A DNA stretch of 64,000 bases from an uncultured Muribaculaceae bacterium (GTDB taxonomy: Bacteria > Bacteroidota > Bacteroidia > Bacteroidales > Muribaculaceae): the NCBI GenBank assembly GCA_910587915.1, contig CAJUOB010000007.1, positions 42,069 to 106,068 of the forward strand, written 5' to 3'. Both the position numbers and the translations under genes were made by a program. Of this stretch, positions 19,489 to 27,218 are shown in pieces. The notes under the pieces were generated by a model. It was given only the letters and a program-made list of their open reading frames with translations. It was not told the DNA's origin and searched no databases. The stretch's first letter is position 1. Every line of letters starts with the position of its first letter.

Positions 19489-20397
19489 ATGGAAAAACAG
19501 AACATCAATCTTAACTCAATCGACGTATATAATAAGATGTATGGATTGCCCACACATCATCCATTGGTGACGGTGATCGACCTCAAGGAAGCTACCAAAG
19601 CGGTCAATCATGTGACAATCAACTACGGAGTATATGCCTTGTTCCTGAAAAACGGTGTGAACTGTGCCATCCGGTATGGCCGACGCAGCTACGACTATCA
19701 GGAAGGTTCGGTGGTAAGCTTCTCGCCCGGACAGACCATTGATGTCGAAATGGATAAAACCGAAGTTGCACCCGATGTCGTAGGGCTGATGTTCCATCCC
19801 GATCTTATCTACGGAACGCCTCTTGCCGAGAAAATAAAATCGTTCTCATTTTTCGACTATACCGAAATGGAGTCGCTGCATCTGTCCGATAGTGAGAAAA
19901 CACAATTTCTCTTCTGTCTTCAACAGATAAAACACGAAATCGAGCATCCGGTCGACCATCACTCTGCCGCGCTCCTTTCGGCCACCATACAGGTACTCAT
20001 CGAATACCTGCATCGTTTCTACGACCGGCAATTTATAACCCGGCACAAAGTTAACTCCGAGATCGTGACCGCGTTTCAGAAGCAACTCAAAGAATATTTC
20101 GATGGTTCGCAGCTGGAACATGGCTTGCCCAGCGTAGCCTATTTTGCCGAAAAAGCAAGCCTATCAGCCGGTTATTTCTCCGATCTGGTCCGCAAGGAGA
20201 CAGGCTCCAGTCCTAAAGATATAATTTCATTGCACCTGATATCGGAGGCCAAACATCGTCTCGCCACCAAAACATCCGATATAAGCCGCATAGCCTACGA
20301 ACTTGGTTTCGAATATCCTGCCCATTTCGCACGCATGTTCAAACGCATGACCGGCGAAAGCCCCACCCAATACCGCACCAAACTCTCCCTGAATTAA
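19489..20397 (+). CDS. AraC-family transcriptional regulator
   Basis: 302 residues with an N-terminal cupin-like sensor region (about 30-160; YGRRSYDYQEGSVVSFSPGQ) and two C-terminal HTH motifs (about 200-300). The second ends in the AraC signature region DISRIAYELGFEYPAHFARMFKRMTGESPTQYR. It is transcribed away from the hydrolase gene over an intergenic region of 170 bp, the usual layout for a local regulator and its target. Confidence 0.9.
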   Translation: MEKQNINLNSIDVYNKMYGLPTHHPLVTVIDLKEATKAVNHVTINYGVYALFLKNGVNCAIRYGRRSYDYQEGSVVSFSPGQTIDVEMDKTEVAPDVVGLMFHPDLIYGTPLAEKIKSFSFFDYTEMESLHLSDSEKTQFLFCLQQIKHEIEHPVDHHSAALLSATIQVLIEYLHRFYDRQFITRHKVNSEIVTAFQKQLKEYFDGSQLEHGLPSVAYFAEKASLSAGYFSDLVRKETGSSPKDIISLHLISEAKHRLATKTSDISRIAYELGFEYPAHFARMFKRMTGESPTQYRTKLSLN

Positions 20398-20478
20398 TCG
20401 GTTACAGCTATTTTAGGTGTCATTTATCTATTATACTATCTATCCATTTCAAGCCAAATGTAAACCGATCAATAAGTG

Positions 20479-20750
20479 TCATGTCAGATTTATCTGCCAT
20501 TTTACATGCTTGGTAGAATCAGTGCGAGAGAGAATCTGTTTGTCCTTTAGAGATTTTATGGTCGATAGTGCTGGTGGAGAGACCGGTGGTTGCAGCGAGT
20601 TGTGCGATGGAGATGCCTGTATTGCCTTTAGCAGAGCAGTTTCTTTCAGTGTCAGGCCTTCGGTGATGGTTCTTGAAACATCGTTTTGGGGTTTCAACGT
20701 TTCTGAAACGTCATTTTGGCGTTGATTGTCGTGCTAGCGAACGCGAAGAT
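20479..20750 (-). pseudogene. Frameshifted remnant of the C-terminus of an AlbA_2/AAA_4-type ATP-binding regulator
   Basis: Read on the minus strand, one frame gives NDVSETLKPQNDVSRTITEG then LTLKETALLKAI. A second frame gives GNTGISIAQLAATTGLSTST then IDHKI, and the first frame resumes with KSLKDKQILSRTDSTKHVKW. Joined through two compensating shifts, this is the Asn-Asp repeat plus winged-HTH tail typical of Bacteroidales divergent-AAA (AlbA_2) DNA-binding proteins. The N-terminal ATP-binding domain is absent. The rest of 20398-20900 shows only this remnant and the fragment beside it. Confidence 0.6.
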
Positions 20751-20807
20751 AACAGTTTTGTAACCCAATAAGCGGAGATATTGTTCAAACTCATCGTAGA
20801 GCTCCAT
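20694..20807 (-). pseudogene. Truncated 5' gene fragment, possibly a tyrosine recombinase N-terminus
   Basis: A TACATTTG -7 box (20813-20820, minus strand) stands just before an ATG at 20807. The frame encodes MELYDEFEQYLRLLGYKTV and a few more residues, then merges out of frame into the ATPase remnant. The stretch resembles the SAM-like N-terminal domain of phage/Xer-type integrases, but it is too short for a firm call. It may be a gene beginning joined to an unrelated gene end by deletion. Confidence 0.3.
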
Positions 20808-20840
20808 AAATGCAAATGTAAGATAATTTTTAATAAAACA

Positions 20841-20875
20841 AAACGGAGTGTAAATCAATAAGTTACACTCCGTTT
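20841..20875 (-). terminator. Terminator downstream of the outermost dnaK-tail copy
   Basis: An AAACGGAGTGTAA / TTACACTCCGTTT stem is followed on the minus strand by TGTTTTATT. It lies about 25 bp beyond the third copy of the dnaK 3' end and may be the ancestral dnaK terminator. Confidence 0.8.
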
Positions 20876-20898
20876 TAAAGTTATATTTTAGGGAATAT

Positions 20899-20990
20899 TT
20901 CACTTCCTCAAATATCGAGAGGTTAATAGAGCATTATGTCTACGTGTTCCAAATATGGCAGCTTTAAAATCTATTGTTATCAAGCTAAAT
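20899..20990 (-). repeat. Distal unit-end repeat joined to the third dnaK 3'-tail copy
   Basis: On the minus strand a 58-bp block (20933-20990) matches 22394-22451 with 4 differences. About 20 bp further on comes GAGGAAGTGAAAT, the last codons of dnaK. The block contains the imperfect palindrome CCAAATATGG. Together they form the outer boundary of the DUF1848 unit. Confidence 0.75.
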
Positions 20991-21141
20991 AAATCACTAA
21001 TAAATGCTTGTATGAATACGTTTGCCTCGAGCGGTCTCATGATAGTATGGGCTTACACAGATAATGATGCGAACCACTTTTCGGCATTCTTGAGAATATC
21101 CTCAAAGGTGTATGCCGATTTGCGGTGTGTAATGCATGGGC

Positions 21142-22095
21142 TTAAAGAATTGAGTCGTTATTTGGATTGTGGCGGTGATAGTTAGCAAGTGCTGATTGTG
21201 GGGTAGTGTTGGCATAACAATATGCGCAGCCGTGTGGACACGTGTTGTATGCGCCGATATCCTTTGATAGTATGCAGCCACAATGCTTGCGCTGGCCGCC
21301 GTCAGTGCGAGCATTGAAAAGAAAGTTTTGAAGAACTGCGTCATTAGGTGCCAGACGGGCTATCAGTTCAGGATCTATGCATCTGTTGTGGTCAATATTG
21401 AATTGTTCTACGGCGATTGGCTCAGAGCAAGTGGCTAGCCGGAGTCCCCATGATTCGTTTAACTCAGACAGTTTTTTAGCAAAACTCAACATCGATTCAT
21501 TGTCCCATTCTTTATATTTGATTCCAGCCTGCATCAGATTCTTTCCCACTTTCTTATATGAACCGATGTCGGCAAAACTGAAAACGAGTTTTTCTGTATA
21601 GCCGCGTAAGCGTTCCGAAATATCATCAATTTTTTCAAGCAATGATTCTTCAGAAACGGTATCGGTCAAAACAAGAGGGTCAAAACGCCAGACAACCGAG
21701 CCTTCCCCCAAAGTATCAACAAGACACTTGAAAGTATCAGTCCGCTGTTGCAATGCAGGCACATTGGCTTCAAAACCCTCTTTTTCATAATCGTTTAGTG
21801 TATATTGCACATAGCAACCAATTCCTCTCTCTCTAAGTCTATGAAGATTGGGAATGAGAGACGCTGGATTCTTAGACCAAAACACGACAAAGCGAGTATT
21901 GGCAAACGAAACATAACTGTCTTTGCCATTAAACGGGTTACGCCATCTCATGTAACCTTTTGCCAAACGGTCAAAGAACCAATCTGAATAAAAAGCCGGA
22001 ATATCCGTAGCTCTGCTTGCAGATACGATTACGGGAGCTTGTGCCGTAACTTCCTCTTTATGGTCTGTGATAATTGTTGTTTTTTGATGCTTCAT
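21142..22095 (-). CDS. DUF1848 family protein (radical-SAM-like Cys cluster at C-terminus)
   Basis: 317 residues. The N-terminal half contains ASRATDIPAFYSDWFFDRL and FVVFWSKNP, characteristic of DUF1848. A C-terminal CPHGCAYCYAN gives CxxxCxxC, the spacing of a radical-SAM iron-sulfur site, and another Cys lies upstream (HCGCILSKDIG). It is thought to be a spore-photoproduct-lyase-like radical enzyme, but function is unproven. It is the only gene of the outer unit bounded by dnaK-tail repeats. A TAACTTTG -7 box lies at 22116-22123. Confidence 0.85.
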   Translation of the reverse strand: MKHQKTTIITDHKEEVTAQAPVIVSASRATDIPAFYSDWFFDRLAKGYMRWRNPFNGKDSYVSFANTRFVVFWSKNPASLIPNLHRLRERGIGCYVQYTLNDYEKEGFEANVPALQQRTDTFKCLVDTLGEGSVVWRFDPLVLTDTVSEESLLEKIDDISERLRGYTEKLVFSFADIGSYKKVGKNLMQAGIKYKEWDNESMLSFAKKLSELNESWGLRLATCSEPIAVEQFNIDHNRCIDPELIARLAPNDAVLQNFLFNARTDGGQRKHCGCILSKDIGAYNTCPHGCAYCYANTTPQSALANYHRHNPNNDSIL

Positions 22096-22253
22096 GGTAT
22101 TATCATTTCATATGGCAAAGTTAACACTCTCTGTGTGCAAGTTTAGAGCTTACATGTGTTAATATTTGTAAATAGCCGCAACGCGAAACAATGGGCATAT
22201 TGTCGCTGATTAAGAAACATTCCCAATATGTCCCAAATATAAATCGAAAGCCG

Positions 22254-22368
22254 ACCTTCATCAATTTAAATAAAAATAATCCATCTAAAAAGGGTCGCAA
22301 TCGTAAGGACTGCAACCCTTTTTAGATGGATTTATATGTATTCAGTTACATCATTTTACTTCCTCGAA
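22254..22368 (-). repeat. Duplicate of the dnaK 3' end and terminator (115 bp)
   Basis: Matches 23778-23892 with 3 differences in 115 bp. On the minus strand it contains the last dnaK codons (TTCGAGGAAGTAAAATGA), a 40-bp spacer, and the terminator hairpin CCATCTAAAAAGGGT / ACCCTTTTTAGATGG. It is followed by T-rich DNA. No dnaK coding sequence precedes it; it stands between the two single-gene units. Confidence 0.9.
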
Positions 22369-22451
22369 TGTTGTGTGTATTGGTTGACAGGGTATTATGT
22401 CTACATATGCCAAATATGGCAACTTTAAAATCTATTGTTATCAAGCTAAAT
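22369..22451 (-). repeat. Unit-end repeat of the AAA-ATPase unit
   Basis: Second copy of the end repeat: 22394-22451 matches 20933-20990 at 54 of 58 positions. It contains TGCCAAATATGGCA, a 5-bp stem with a 4-nt loop, and abuts the dnaK-tail duplicate. The 378-bp gap between the DUF1848 and ATPase genes is filled by these two repeats plus the DUF1848 promoter. Confidence 0.85.
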
Positions 22452-22473
22452 CAGAAATACCTGCCTGCATAGG

Positions 22474-23679
22474 TTAAGGTAGATTCAAGAAGTCCCGGAG
22501 AGATAGCATTTTGATGCCGTTTTGGCTGTTAGGCGTCGAATCGCGTAGTGTGACAACCAACTTTTCATAATTGTCACCAATTGATCTGAGATTGCCAAAC
22601 TCGCGGTCAGCCGTAGCTTTGTCATAGACATTAACCGCAACTTGAATGTATTTTCGCTCCCCATCTTTTTCAGCGACAAAATCAATTTCTTTGTTTCTTT
22701 GGAGTATACCTATTCTGATATCGTAACCTTCGGCTGACAGTTTATTGTAAACAGCATTCTCAAGGATCGATCCGATATCCATTGGGCGATAGCCTATAAT
22801 AGAATTGCGTATTCCGATGTCTTCGAAATAATATTTTTCACCAATCTCAAAGAATTTCTTTCCTTCAATATCCCATCTACGTACCTTGTTGGTAATATAT
22901 GCATCACATATATAATCGGCATAGGCCTGAACACTGTTTACAGTCCCCGATACACGTTGCGACTTTAGATAGTCGGCTATGCGTTTTGCCGTAAAAATCT
23001 GTCCGGTATTATCGGCCAAGAAAAGCAGTAACCTTTGCAAAAAATCATTGTTGCGGATGGAATGTCGGCTTACGATGTCACGGTAAACCAAAGCGTCGGT
23101 AATTCCGGTGAGATATTCATTCCATGTTTCACGTTGGGGAAGATTCCTCAAATATGGCATTCCTCCAAATCTTAAATATAGGTCTAAGCTTTCATCTGAA
23201 TCTCCAAGTGAATGAAACAGAAGGAACTCATCATAACAAAGAGGATGCACTCTAATCTCTATGCTTCGTCCGGCAAGCCGTGAGGCGATTTCGGAAGACA
23301 GCATTGATGAATTGCTTCCAGTGACATAGATGTCGTTCCTATCATCGAGACATAGCGAACGAATAACCTTGTCAAAATCCTCAATCTCCTGGATTTCATC
23401 GATGAATATATAGTTCATTGATGAATCTGACAGGTGCCTGACAATTTCCTCGTTTAAATCAGACGCACTTTTGATATGAGAAAAAGCAAAATCTTCAAGA
23501 TTTATGCGAATGTAATTAGCTGTTGGCGCTGACTGGCGGAGTGTCTCCTCAACGGAATTTAATATAAAGCTCTTCCCAACGCGCCGTTGCCCCGTCAGTA
23601 CCTTTATCACACCTTTGCCTTCATATCTCAAAACCTTATCAAGATATTTTGGCCTTGGAATATTTTCTATTGTTTTAAT
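22474..23679 (-). CDS. AAA_14 / DUF4143 family ATP-binding protein
   Basis: 401 residues. Walker A is GQRRVGKSFIL (about residue 30) and the Walker-B region is YIFIDEIQEIEDFDKVIRSL. Sensor-like TGSNSSMLSSEIA follows, and a C-terminal DUF4143 nuclease-like domain has EIDFVAEKDGERKYIQVAVN. The family is widespread in Bacteroidales and poorly understood. The start at 23679 is preferred because an in-frame ATG at 23700 would lie inside the -7 box. It is the sole gene of the inner unit, 185 bp beyond dnaK. Confidence 0.88.
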   Translation of the reverse strand: MKTIENIPRPKYLDKVLRYEGKGVIKVLTGQRRVGKSFILNSVEETLRQSAPTANYIRINLEDFAFSHIKSASDLNEEIVRHLSDSSMNYIFIDEIQEIEDFDKVIRSLCLDDRNDIYVTGSNSSMLSSEIASRLAGRSIEIRVHPLCYDEFLLFHSLGDSDESLDLYLRFGGMPYLRNLPQRETWNEYLTGITDALVYRDIVSRHSIRNNDFLQRLLLFLADNTGQIFTAKRIADYLKSQRVSGTVNSVQAYADYICDAYITNKVRRWDIEGKKFFEIGEKYYFEDIGIRNSIIGYRPMDIGSILENAVYNKLSAEGYDIRIGILQRNKEIDFVAEKDGERKYIQVAVNVYDKATADREFGNLRSIGDNYEKLVVTLRDSTPNSQNGIKMLSLRDFLNLP

Positions 23680-23697
23680 CATAATCAAAAGTTTTCG

Positions 23698-23728
23698 CAA
23701 ATATAGCGTTTATTTTGAATATATCAAA
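23698..23728 (-). promoter_or_regulatory. Bacteroidales-type promoter of the AAA/DUF4143 gene
   Basis: TTTG (23728-23725), a 19-bp spacer and TATATTTG (23705-23698) match the Bacteroides sigma-ABfr consensus exactly. The unit's cargo gene therefore carries its own promoter and does not depend on dnaK read-through. Confidence 0.75.
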
Positions 23729-23777
23729 AACATTTAAACTCAAATATTTCTGGAAGCTTTACGCACCTTAATATGTC

Positions 23778-23892
23778 ACCTTCATCAATTTAAATAAAAA
23801 TAATCCATCAAAAAAGGGTCGCAATCGCAAGGACTGCAACCCTTTTTAGATGGATTTATATGTATTCAGTTACATCATTTCACTTCCTCGAA
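23778..23892 (-). repeat. dnaK 3' end plus terminator, copy attached to intact dnaK
   Basis: 115-bp repeat covering the last six dnaK codons with the stop and the terminator (hairpin about 23805-23853, AAAAAAGGGT / ACCCTTTTT). It is 97% identical to 22254-22368. Confidence 0.9.
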
Positions 23893-25788
23893 GTCGACGT
23901 CGGTGACGTGGTCGCCGTGGTCGCCGTTGTCGCCGCCTTGGTCGGGGTTGGAGGCGCCGGGATTCTGGGCGGCCTGCTGAGCCTGGGCCTGAGCATTGAG
24001 GATGTCCTGCTGTGCGGCGCCGAAGGTTGTTTCGATTTCCTTGATGGCGGCGTCGATTGCAGCGATGTCCTGAGCCTTGTGGGCTTCTTTGAGTTTAGCC
24101 ACGGCAGCTTCGATGGCAGAACGTTTGTCGGCAGGAATCTTGTCGCCGAATTCGCCAAGCTGTTTCTCGGTCTGGAACACGATTGCGTCGGCCTGATTGA
24201 GCTTGTCGATACGTTCTTTCTCGCGTGCGTCGGCGTCGGCATTGGCAGCGGCTTCGTCTTTCATACGCTTGATTTCAGCATCGGTAAGACCGCTGGATGC
24301 TTCGATGCGGATGCTCTGTTCCTTGCCGGTGGCTTTATCTTTTGCCGATACATTGAGGATACCGTTGGCGTCGATTTCGAATGTCACTTCGATCTGGGGA
24401 ATGCCACGGGGTGCGGGAGCGATTCCATCGAGGTGGAACTTGCCGAGGAGCTTGTCGTCTTTAGCCATGGGGCGCTCGCCCTGAAGAACGTTGATTTCTA
24501 CCGAAGGCTGGTTGTCGGCTGCGGTGGAGAATGTTTCGCTCTTACGGGTCGGAATGGTAGTGTTTGCTTCGATAAGTTTTGTCATTACACCGCCGAGGGT
24601 TTCGATACCTACCGAAAGGGGCACTACGTCGAGCAGAAGCACGTCCTTAACGTCGCCGGAGAGAACGCCGCCCTGGATAGCTGCACCTACGGCTACTACT
24701 TCGTCGGGGTTAACGCCTTTTGAAGGAGCCTTGCCAAATATCTTCTCTACAATCTGCTGGATTGCAGGAATACGGGTCGAACCACCTACGAGGATTACTT
24801 CATCGATGTCGGAAGCCTTGAGGCCTGCGTCGCGGAGTGCATCTTCGCAAGGTTTAACGGTTGCCTGGATGAGTTTGTCGGCAAGCTGTTCGAACTTGGC
24901 GCGGGTGAGGGTAGTTACAAGGTGTTTGGGCACACCGTTGACAGGCATGATATAGGGAAGATTGATTTCTGTGCTTGTGGCGCTGGAAAGTTCAATCTTT
25001 GCTTTTTCGGCAGCTTCCTTAAGGCGCTGGAGAGCCATAGGATCCTGACGGAGATCAACGCCTTCCTGCTTGAGGAATTCGTCGGCGAGCCAGTCGATGA
25101 TCACGTGGTCGAAGTCGTCGCCGCCAAGGTGGGTATCACCGTTGGTCGATTTAACTTCGAATACGCCGTCACCGAGTTCGAGGATGGAGATATCGAATGT
25201 ACCACCACCGAGGTCGAATACGGCGATTTTCTGGTCTTTGTTTGTTTTGTCGAGGCCGTAGGCGAGGGCTGCTGCAGTAGGCTCGTTAACGATACGGGCT
25301 ACCTTGAGTCCGGCGATTTCACCGGCTTCCTTGGTCGCCTGACGCTGCGAGTCGTTGAAGTATGCCGGTACGGTAATAACGGCTTCGTTTACACTCTGTC
25401 CGAGGTAGTCTTCGGCAGTTTTCTTCATTTTCTGAAGAATCATTGCGGAGATTTCCTGAGGAGTATATTCGCGGCCGTCGATGTCGATACGGGGAGTGTT
25501 GTTGGCTCCGCGGACCACCTTGTAGGGCACGCGTTCTATTTCGTTCTTTACCTGGTCGTATGTCTCGCCCATGAAGCGCTTGATAGAGTAGATGGTGCGC
25601 TTGGGGTTAGTGATTGCCTGACGTTTAGCGGGATCGCCGACTTTACGTTCGCCGCCGTCGACAAATGCTACTACAGAGGGTGTGGTGTTGCGGCCCTCGC
25701 TGTTAGGAATGACAACAGGGTTGTTGCCTTCAAGTACTGCCACGCAGGAGTTGGTGGTTCCTAAGTCAATACCGATAATTTTTCCCAT
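23875..25788 (-). CDS. dnaK: Molecular chaperone DnaK (Hsp70)
   Basis: 637 residues, the usual length. ATPase signatures are GIDLGTTNSCVAV, IAVFDLGGGTFDISIL and VILVGGSTRIPAIQQIVEKIF. The substrate-binding domain contains LLLDVVPLSVGIETLGGVMT, and the C-terminus ends in the acidic EEVK tail. Cytoplasmic ATP-driven folding chaperone working with DnaJ and GrpE, which are not in the window. Its 3' end is the repeated boundary of the adjacent accessory units; the encoded protein looks intact. Confidence 0.98.
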   Translation of the reverse strand: MGKIIGIDLGTTNSCVAVLEGNNPVVIPNSEGRNTTPSVVAFVDGGERKVGDPAKRQAITNPKRTIYSIKRFMGETYDQVKNEIERVPYKVVRGANNTPRIDIDGREYTPQEISAMILQKMKKTAEDYLGQSVNEAVITVPAYFNDSQRQATKEAGEIAGLKVARIVNEPTAAALAYGLDKTNKDQKIAVFDLGGGTFDISILELGDGVFEVKSTNGDTHLGGDDFDHVIIDWLADEFLKQEGVDLRQDPMALQRLKEAAEKAKIELSSATSTEINLPYIMPVNGVPKHLVTTLTRAKFEQLADKLIQATVKPCEDALRDAGLKASDIDEVILVGGSTRIPAIQQIVEKIFGKAPSKGVNPDEVVAVGAAIQGGVLSGDVKDVLLLDVVPLSVGIETLGGVMTKLIEANTTIPTRKSETFSTAADNQPSVEINVLQGERPMAKDDKLLGKFHLDGIAPAPRGIPQIEVTFEIDANGILNVSAKDKATGKEQSIRIEASSGLTDAEIKRMKDEAAANADADAREKERIDKLNQADAIVFQTEKQLGEFGDKIPADKRSAIEAAVAKLKEAHKAQDIAAIDAAIKEIETTFGAAQQDILNAQAQAQQAAQNPGASNPDQGGDNGDHGDHVTDVDFEEVK

Positions 25789-25836
25789 AGTTGTTAGTGT
25801 TTTATTTATTACGTTATATTAATATCAATCTATGCT

Positions 25837-25864
25837 GTGCCGGGCGTTTTTTGCTCCCCGGCAC
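25837..25864 (-). other. Inverted repeat in the dnaK upstream region
   Basis: Perfect GTGCCGGG / CCCGGCAC arms with a 12-nt T-rich loop, about 50 bp upstream of the dnaK ATG. It does not match the CIRCE element (TTAGCACTC-N9-GAGTGCTAA). The rest of the 305-bp gap (25789-26093) shows no other clear feature besides a TATTTTTG -7 box at 26070-26077 before the phosphatase gene. Confidence 0.5.
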
Positions 25865-26093
25865 GCTACATATAAAACAAAAGGCGTGCCAAAAAGGTTT
25901 TAGGGCCGTAAATATGTCTGAGACGGGTAGCGGCATGTCGTATGTACTGACATCTTGTCAGCCCGACCGGATTTATACATGGTCGCAGGCCTGAAGATGC
26001 TAAATGCAAATTCGTGAAAAAAACGGTCGCCGGAATTGCGACACAGGTGTTATTATGGAAAAATTTCCTTATTTTTGCAAAAAGTTTTGTGAG

Positions 26094-26747
26094 ATGAAAA
26101 CGTACGTCATTTTTGACCTCGATGGTACTCTTCTGAATACTATCGACGACCTTGCCGAAGCCACCAACTACGCTCTGCGCGAACTTGGTTATCCTCAGCA
26201 TGGGCTGTGGGTATACCCCGATATGGTTGGAAACGGGGTGGGGCGGCTCATGGAGCGTGCTCTTCCCGAGGATGCCCGCAGTGAGAAAACGGTAAAGGAG
26301 ATGTTGGTAGCCTTCAAGCGGTACTACGACGATCATTGCTGTGATGCCACCAAGCCATATCCCGGTATCCCGGAGTTGCTCGAGGAGTTGAGTGCCCGTG
26401 GCATCAACCTGGCCGTGACCTCGAATAAGTATCAGGAGGCCGTCACCAAGTTGATACACCATTATTTCCCTACGGGTAATTTCCGCGCTATTCTTGGTAA
26501 TGTCGACGGTATTCCGCGTAAGCCCGACCCGTCGATTGTGTTCAAGGCCCTTTCGATGTGTCCTACGCCGAAGTCCGATGTGCTCTATGTGGGCGATTCG
26601 GGGGTGGATATGGAAACGGCGCGCCGCGCGTGTGTCGAATCGGTAGGTGTGGGATGGGGTTTCCGTTCCATCCATGAGCTTAAGGAAGCCTATGCCGACC
26701 ATATCGTATCGACACCTTCTCAAATTAAGGATTTGGTAGGATTGTAG
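26094..26747 (+). CDS. HAD-superfamily hydrolase, phosphoglycolate phosphatase-like
   Basis: 217 residues from the ATG at 26094; an in-frame start at 26004 would lie upstream of the likely promoter. HAD motif I is FDLDGTLLNT, motif II VTSNKYQ, motif III Lys in PRKPDPS, and motif IV VGDSGVDMETARRA. The helical cap is of the Gph/PGMB type. It dephosphorylates small metabolites such as 2-phosphoglycolate; the exact substrate cannot be assigned. It precedes the rseC-rnf operon by 1 bp, so it may be co-transcribed. Confidence 0.85.
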   Translation: MKTYVIFDLDGTLLNTIDDLAEATNYALRELGYPQHGLWVYPDMVGNGVGRLMERALPEDARSEKTVKEMLVAFKRYYDDHCCDATKPYPGIPELLEELSARGINLAVTSNKYQEAVTKLIHHYFPTGNFRAILGNVDGIPRKPDPSIVFKALSMCPTPKSDVLYVGDSGVDMETARRACVESVGVGWGFRSIHELKEAYADHIVSTPSQIKDLVGL

Positions 26748-26748
26748 A

Positions 26749-27198
26749 ATGGCAGACATGGGCCTGGGAAAAGCATGTGGTGTGAAGCATCGTGGTAAAG
26801 TTATATCTTCCGGAGCAGGAAGTATAGCCGTGCTTGTCGATGTTAGTGCGGGTGCACGTTCGTGTGCCGGATGCGCTCTCTTTGCATCTTGCGGCCGGGA
26901 GAATACCGGTGGCGGAGACAATGGTGTTGTTCTGCGTGCTTCGGTCCCTGCCGGTAGGCATGTTCCGGAGCCGGGCAGCGATGTCACGGTCGTTTTGTGC
27001 AGTGGTGGCCCGCTGCGTTCATCTGTTTTGCTTTTTGTATTGCCATTGATAGTTTTTCTTATTCTTGTTGTCGGAGGTACTGGCTTGGGTTTTAGCGAGG
27101 GTAAGTCGGCTATAGTGGGTTTGTGTGCTATGGCTATATATTATTGTGTGCTTTCTTACGTGTCGCGCAGGAGAAGCCCGTCGTGGTATCTGGTATAG
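26749..27198 (+). CDS. RseC/SoxR-reducing-system family protein
   Basis: 149-residue membrane protein. An N-terminal Cys-containing region (CAGCALFASCG) precedes two membrane helices (about 90-112 and 120-140; LLFVLPLIVFLILVVGG). Proteins of this family sit at the head of rnf operons in Bacteroidales and are linked to Rnf assembly or electron transfer. It starts 1 bp after the phosphatase stop and 20 bp before rnfB. Confidence 0.85.
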   Translation: MADMGLGKACGVKHRGKVISSGAGSIAVLVDVSAGARSCAGCALFASCGRENTGGGDNGVVLRASVPAGRHVPEPGSDVTVVLCSGGPLRSSVLLFVLPLIVFLILVVGGTGLGFSEGKSAIVGLCAMAIYYCVLSYVSRRRSPSWYLV

Positions 27199-27218
27199 AA
27201 ATTTGAGTTTCTCGTATA

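Noticed and set aside
20955..21185. Plus-strand frame of 76 codons across the unit-end repeat
   Set aside because: It starts inside the repeat, runs antisense into the DUF1848 gene, and shows no family resemblance.
22394..22451. Unit-end repeats as a CRISPR array
   Set aside because: Only two copies about 1.4 kb apart, with genes between; there are no regular spacers and no cas genes in the window.
23860..25764. Long open frames antisense to dnaK (up to about 290 codons)
   Set aside because: They mirror the codon bias of dnaK, have no ribosome-binding context or known domain, and are typical shadows of a highly biased gene.
25837..25864. Inverted repeat upstream of dnaK as a CIRCE heat-shock operator
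   Set aside because: Arms GTGCCGGG/CCCGGCAC do not resemble the CIRCE consensus and the spacer is 12 rather than 9 nt.
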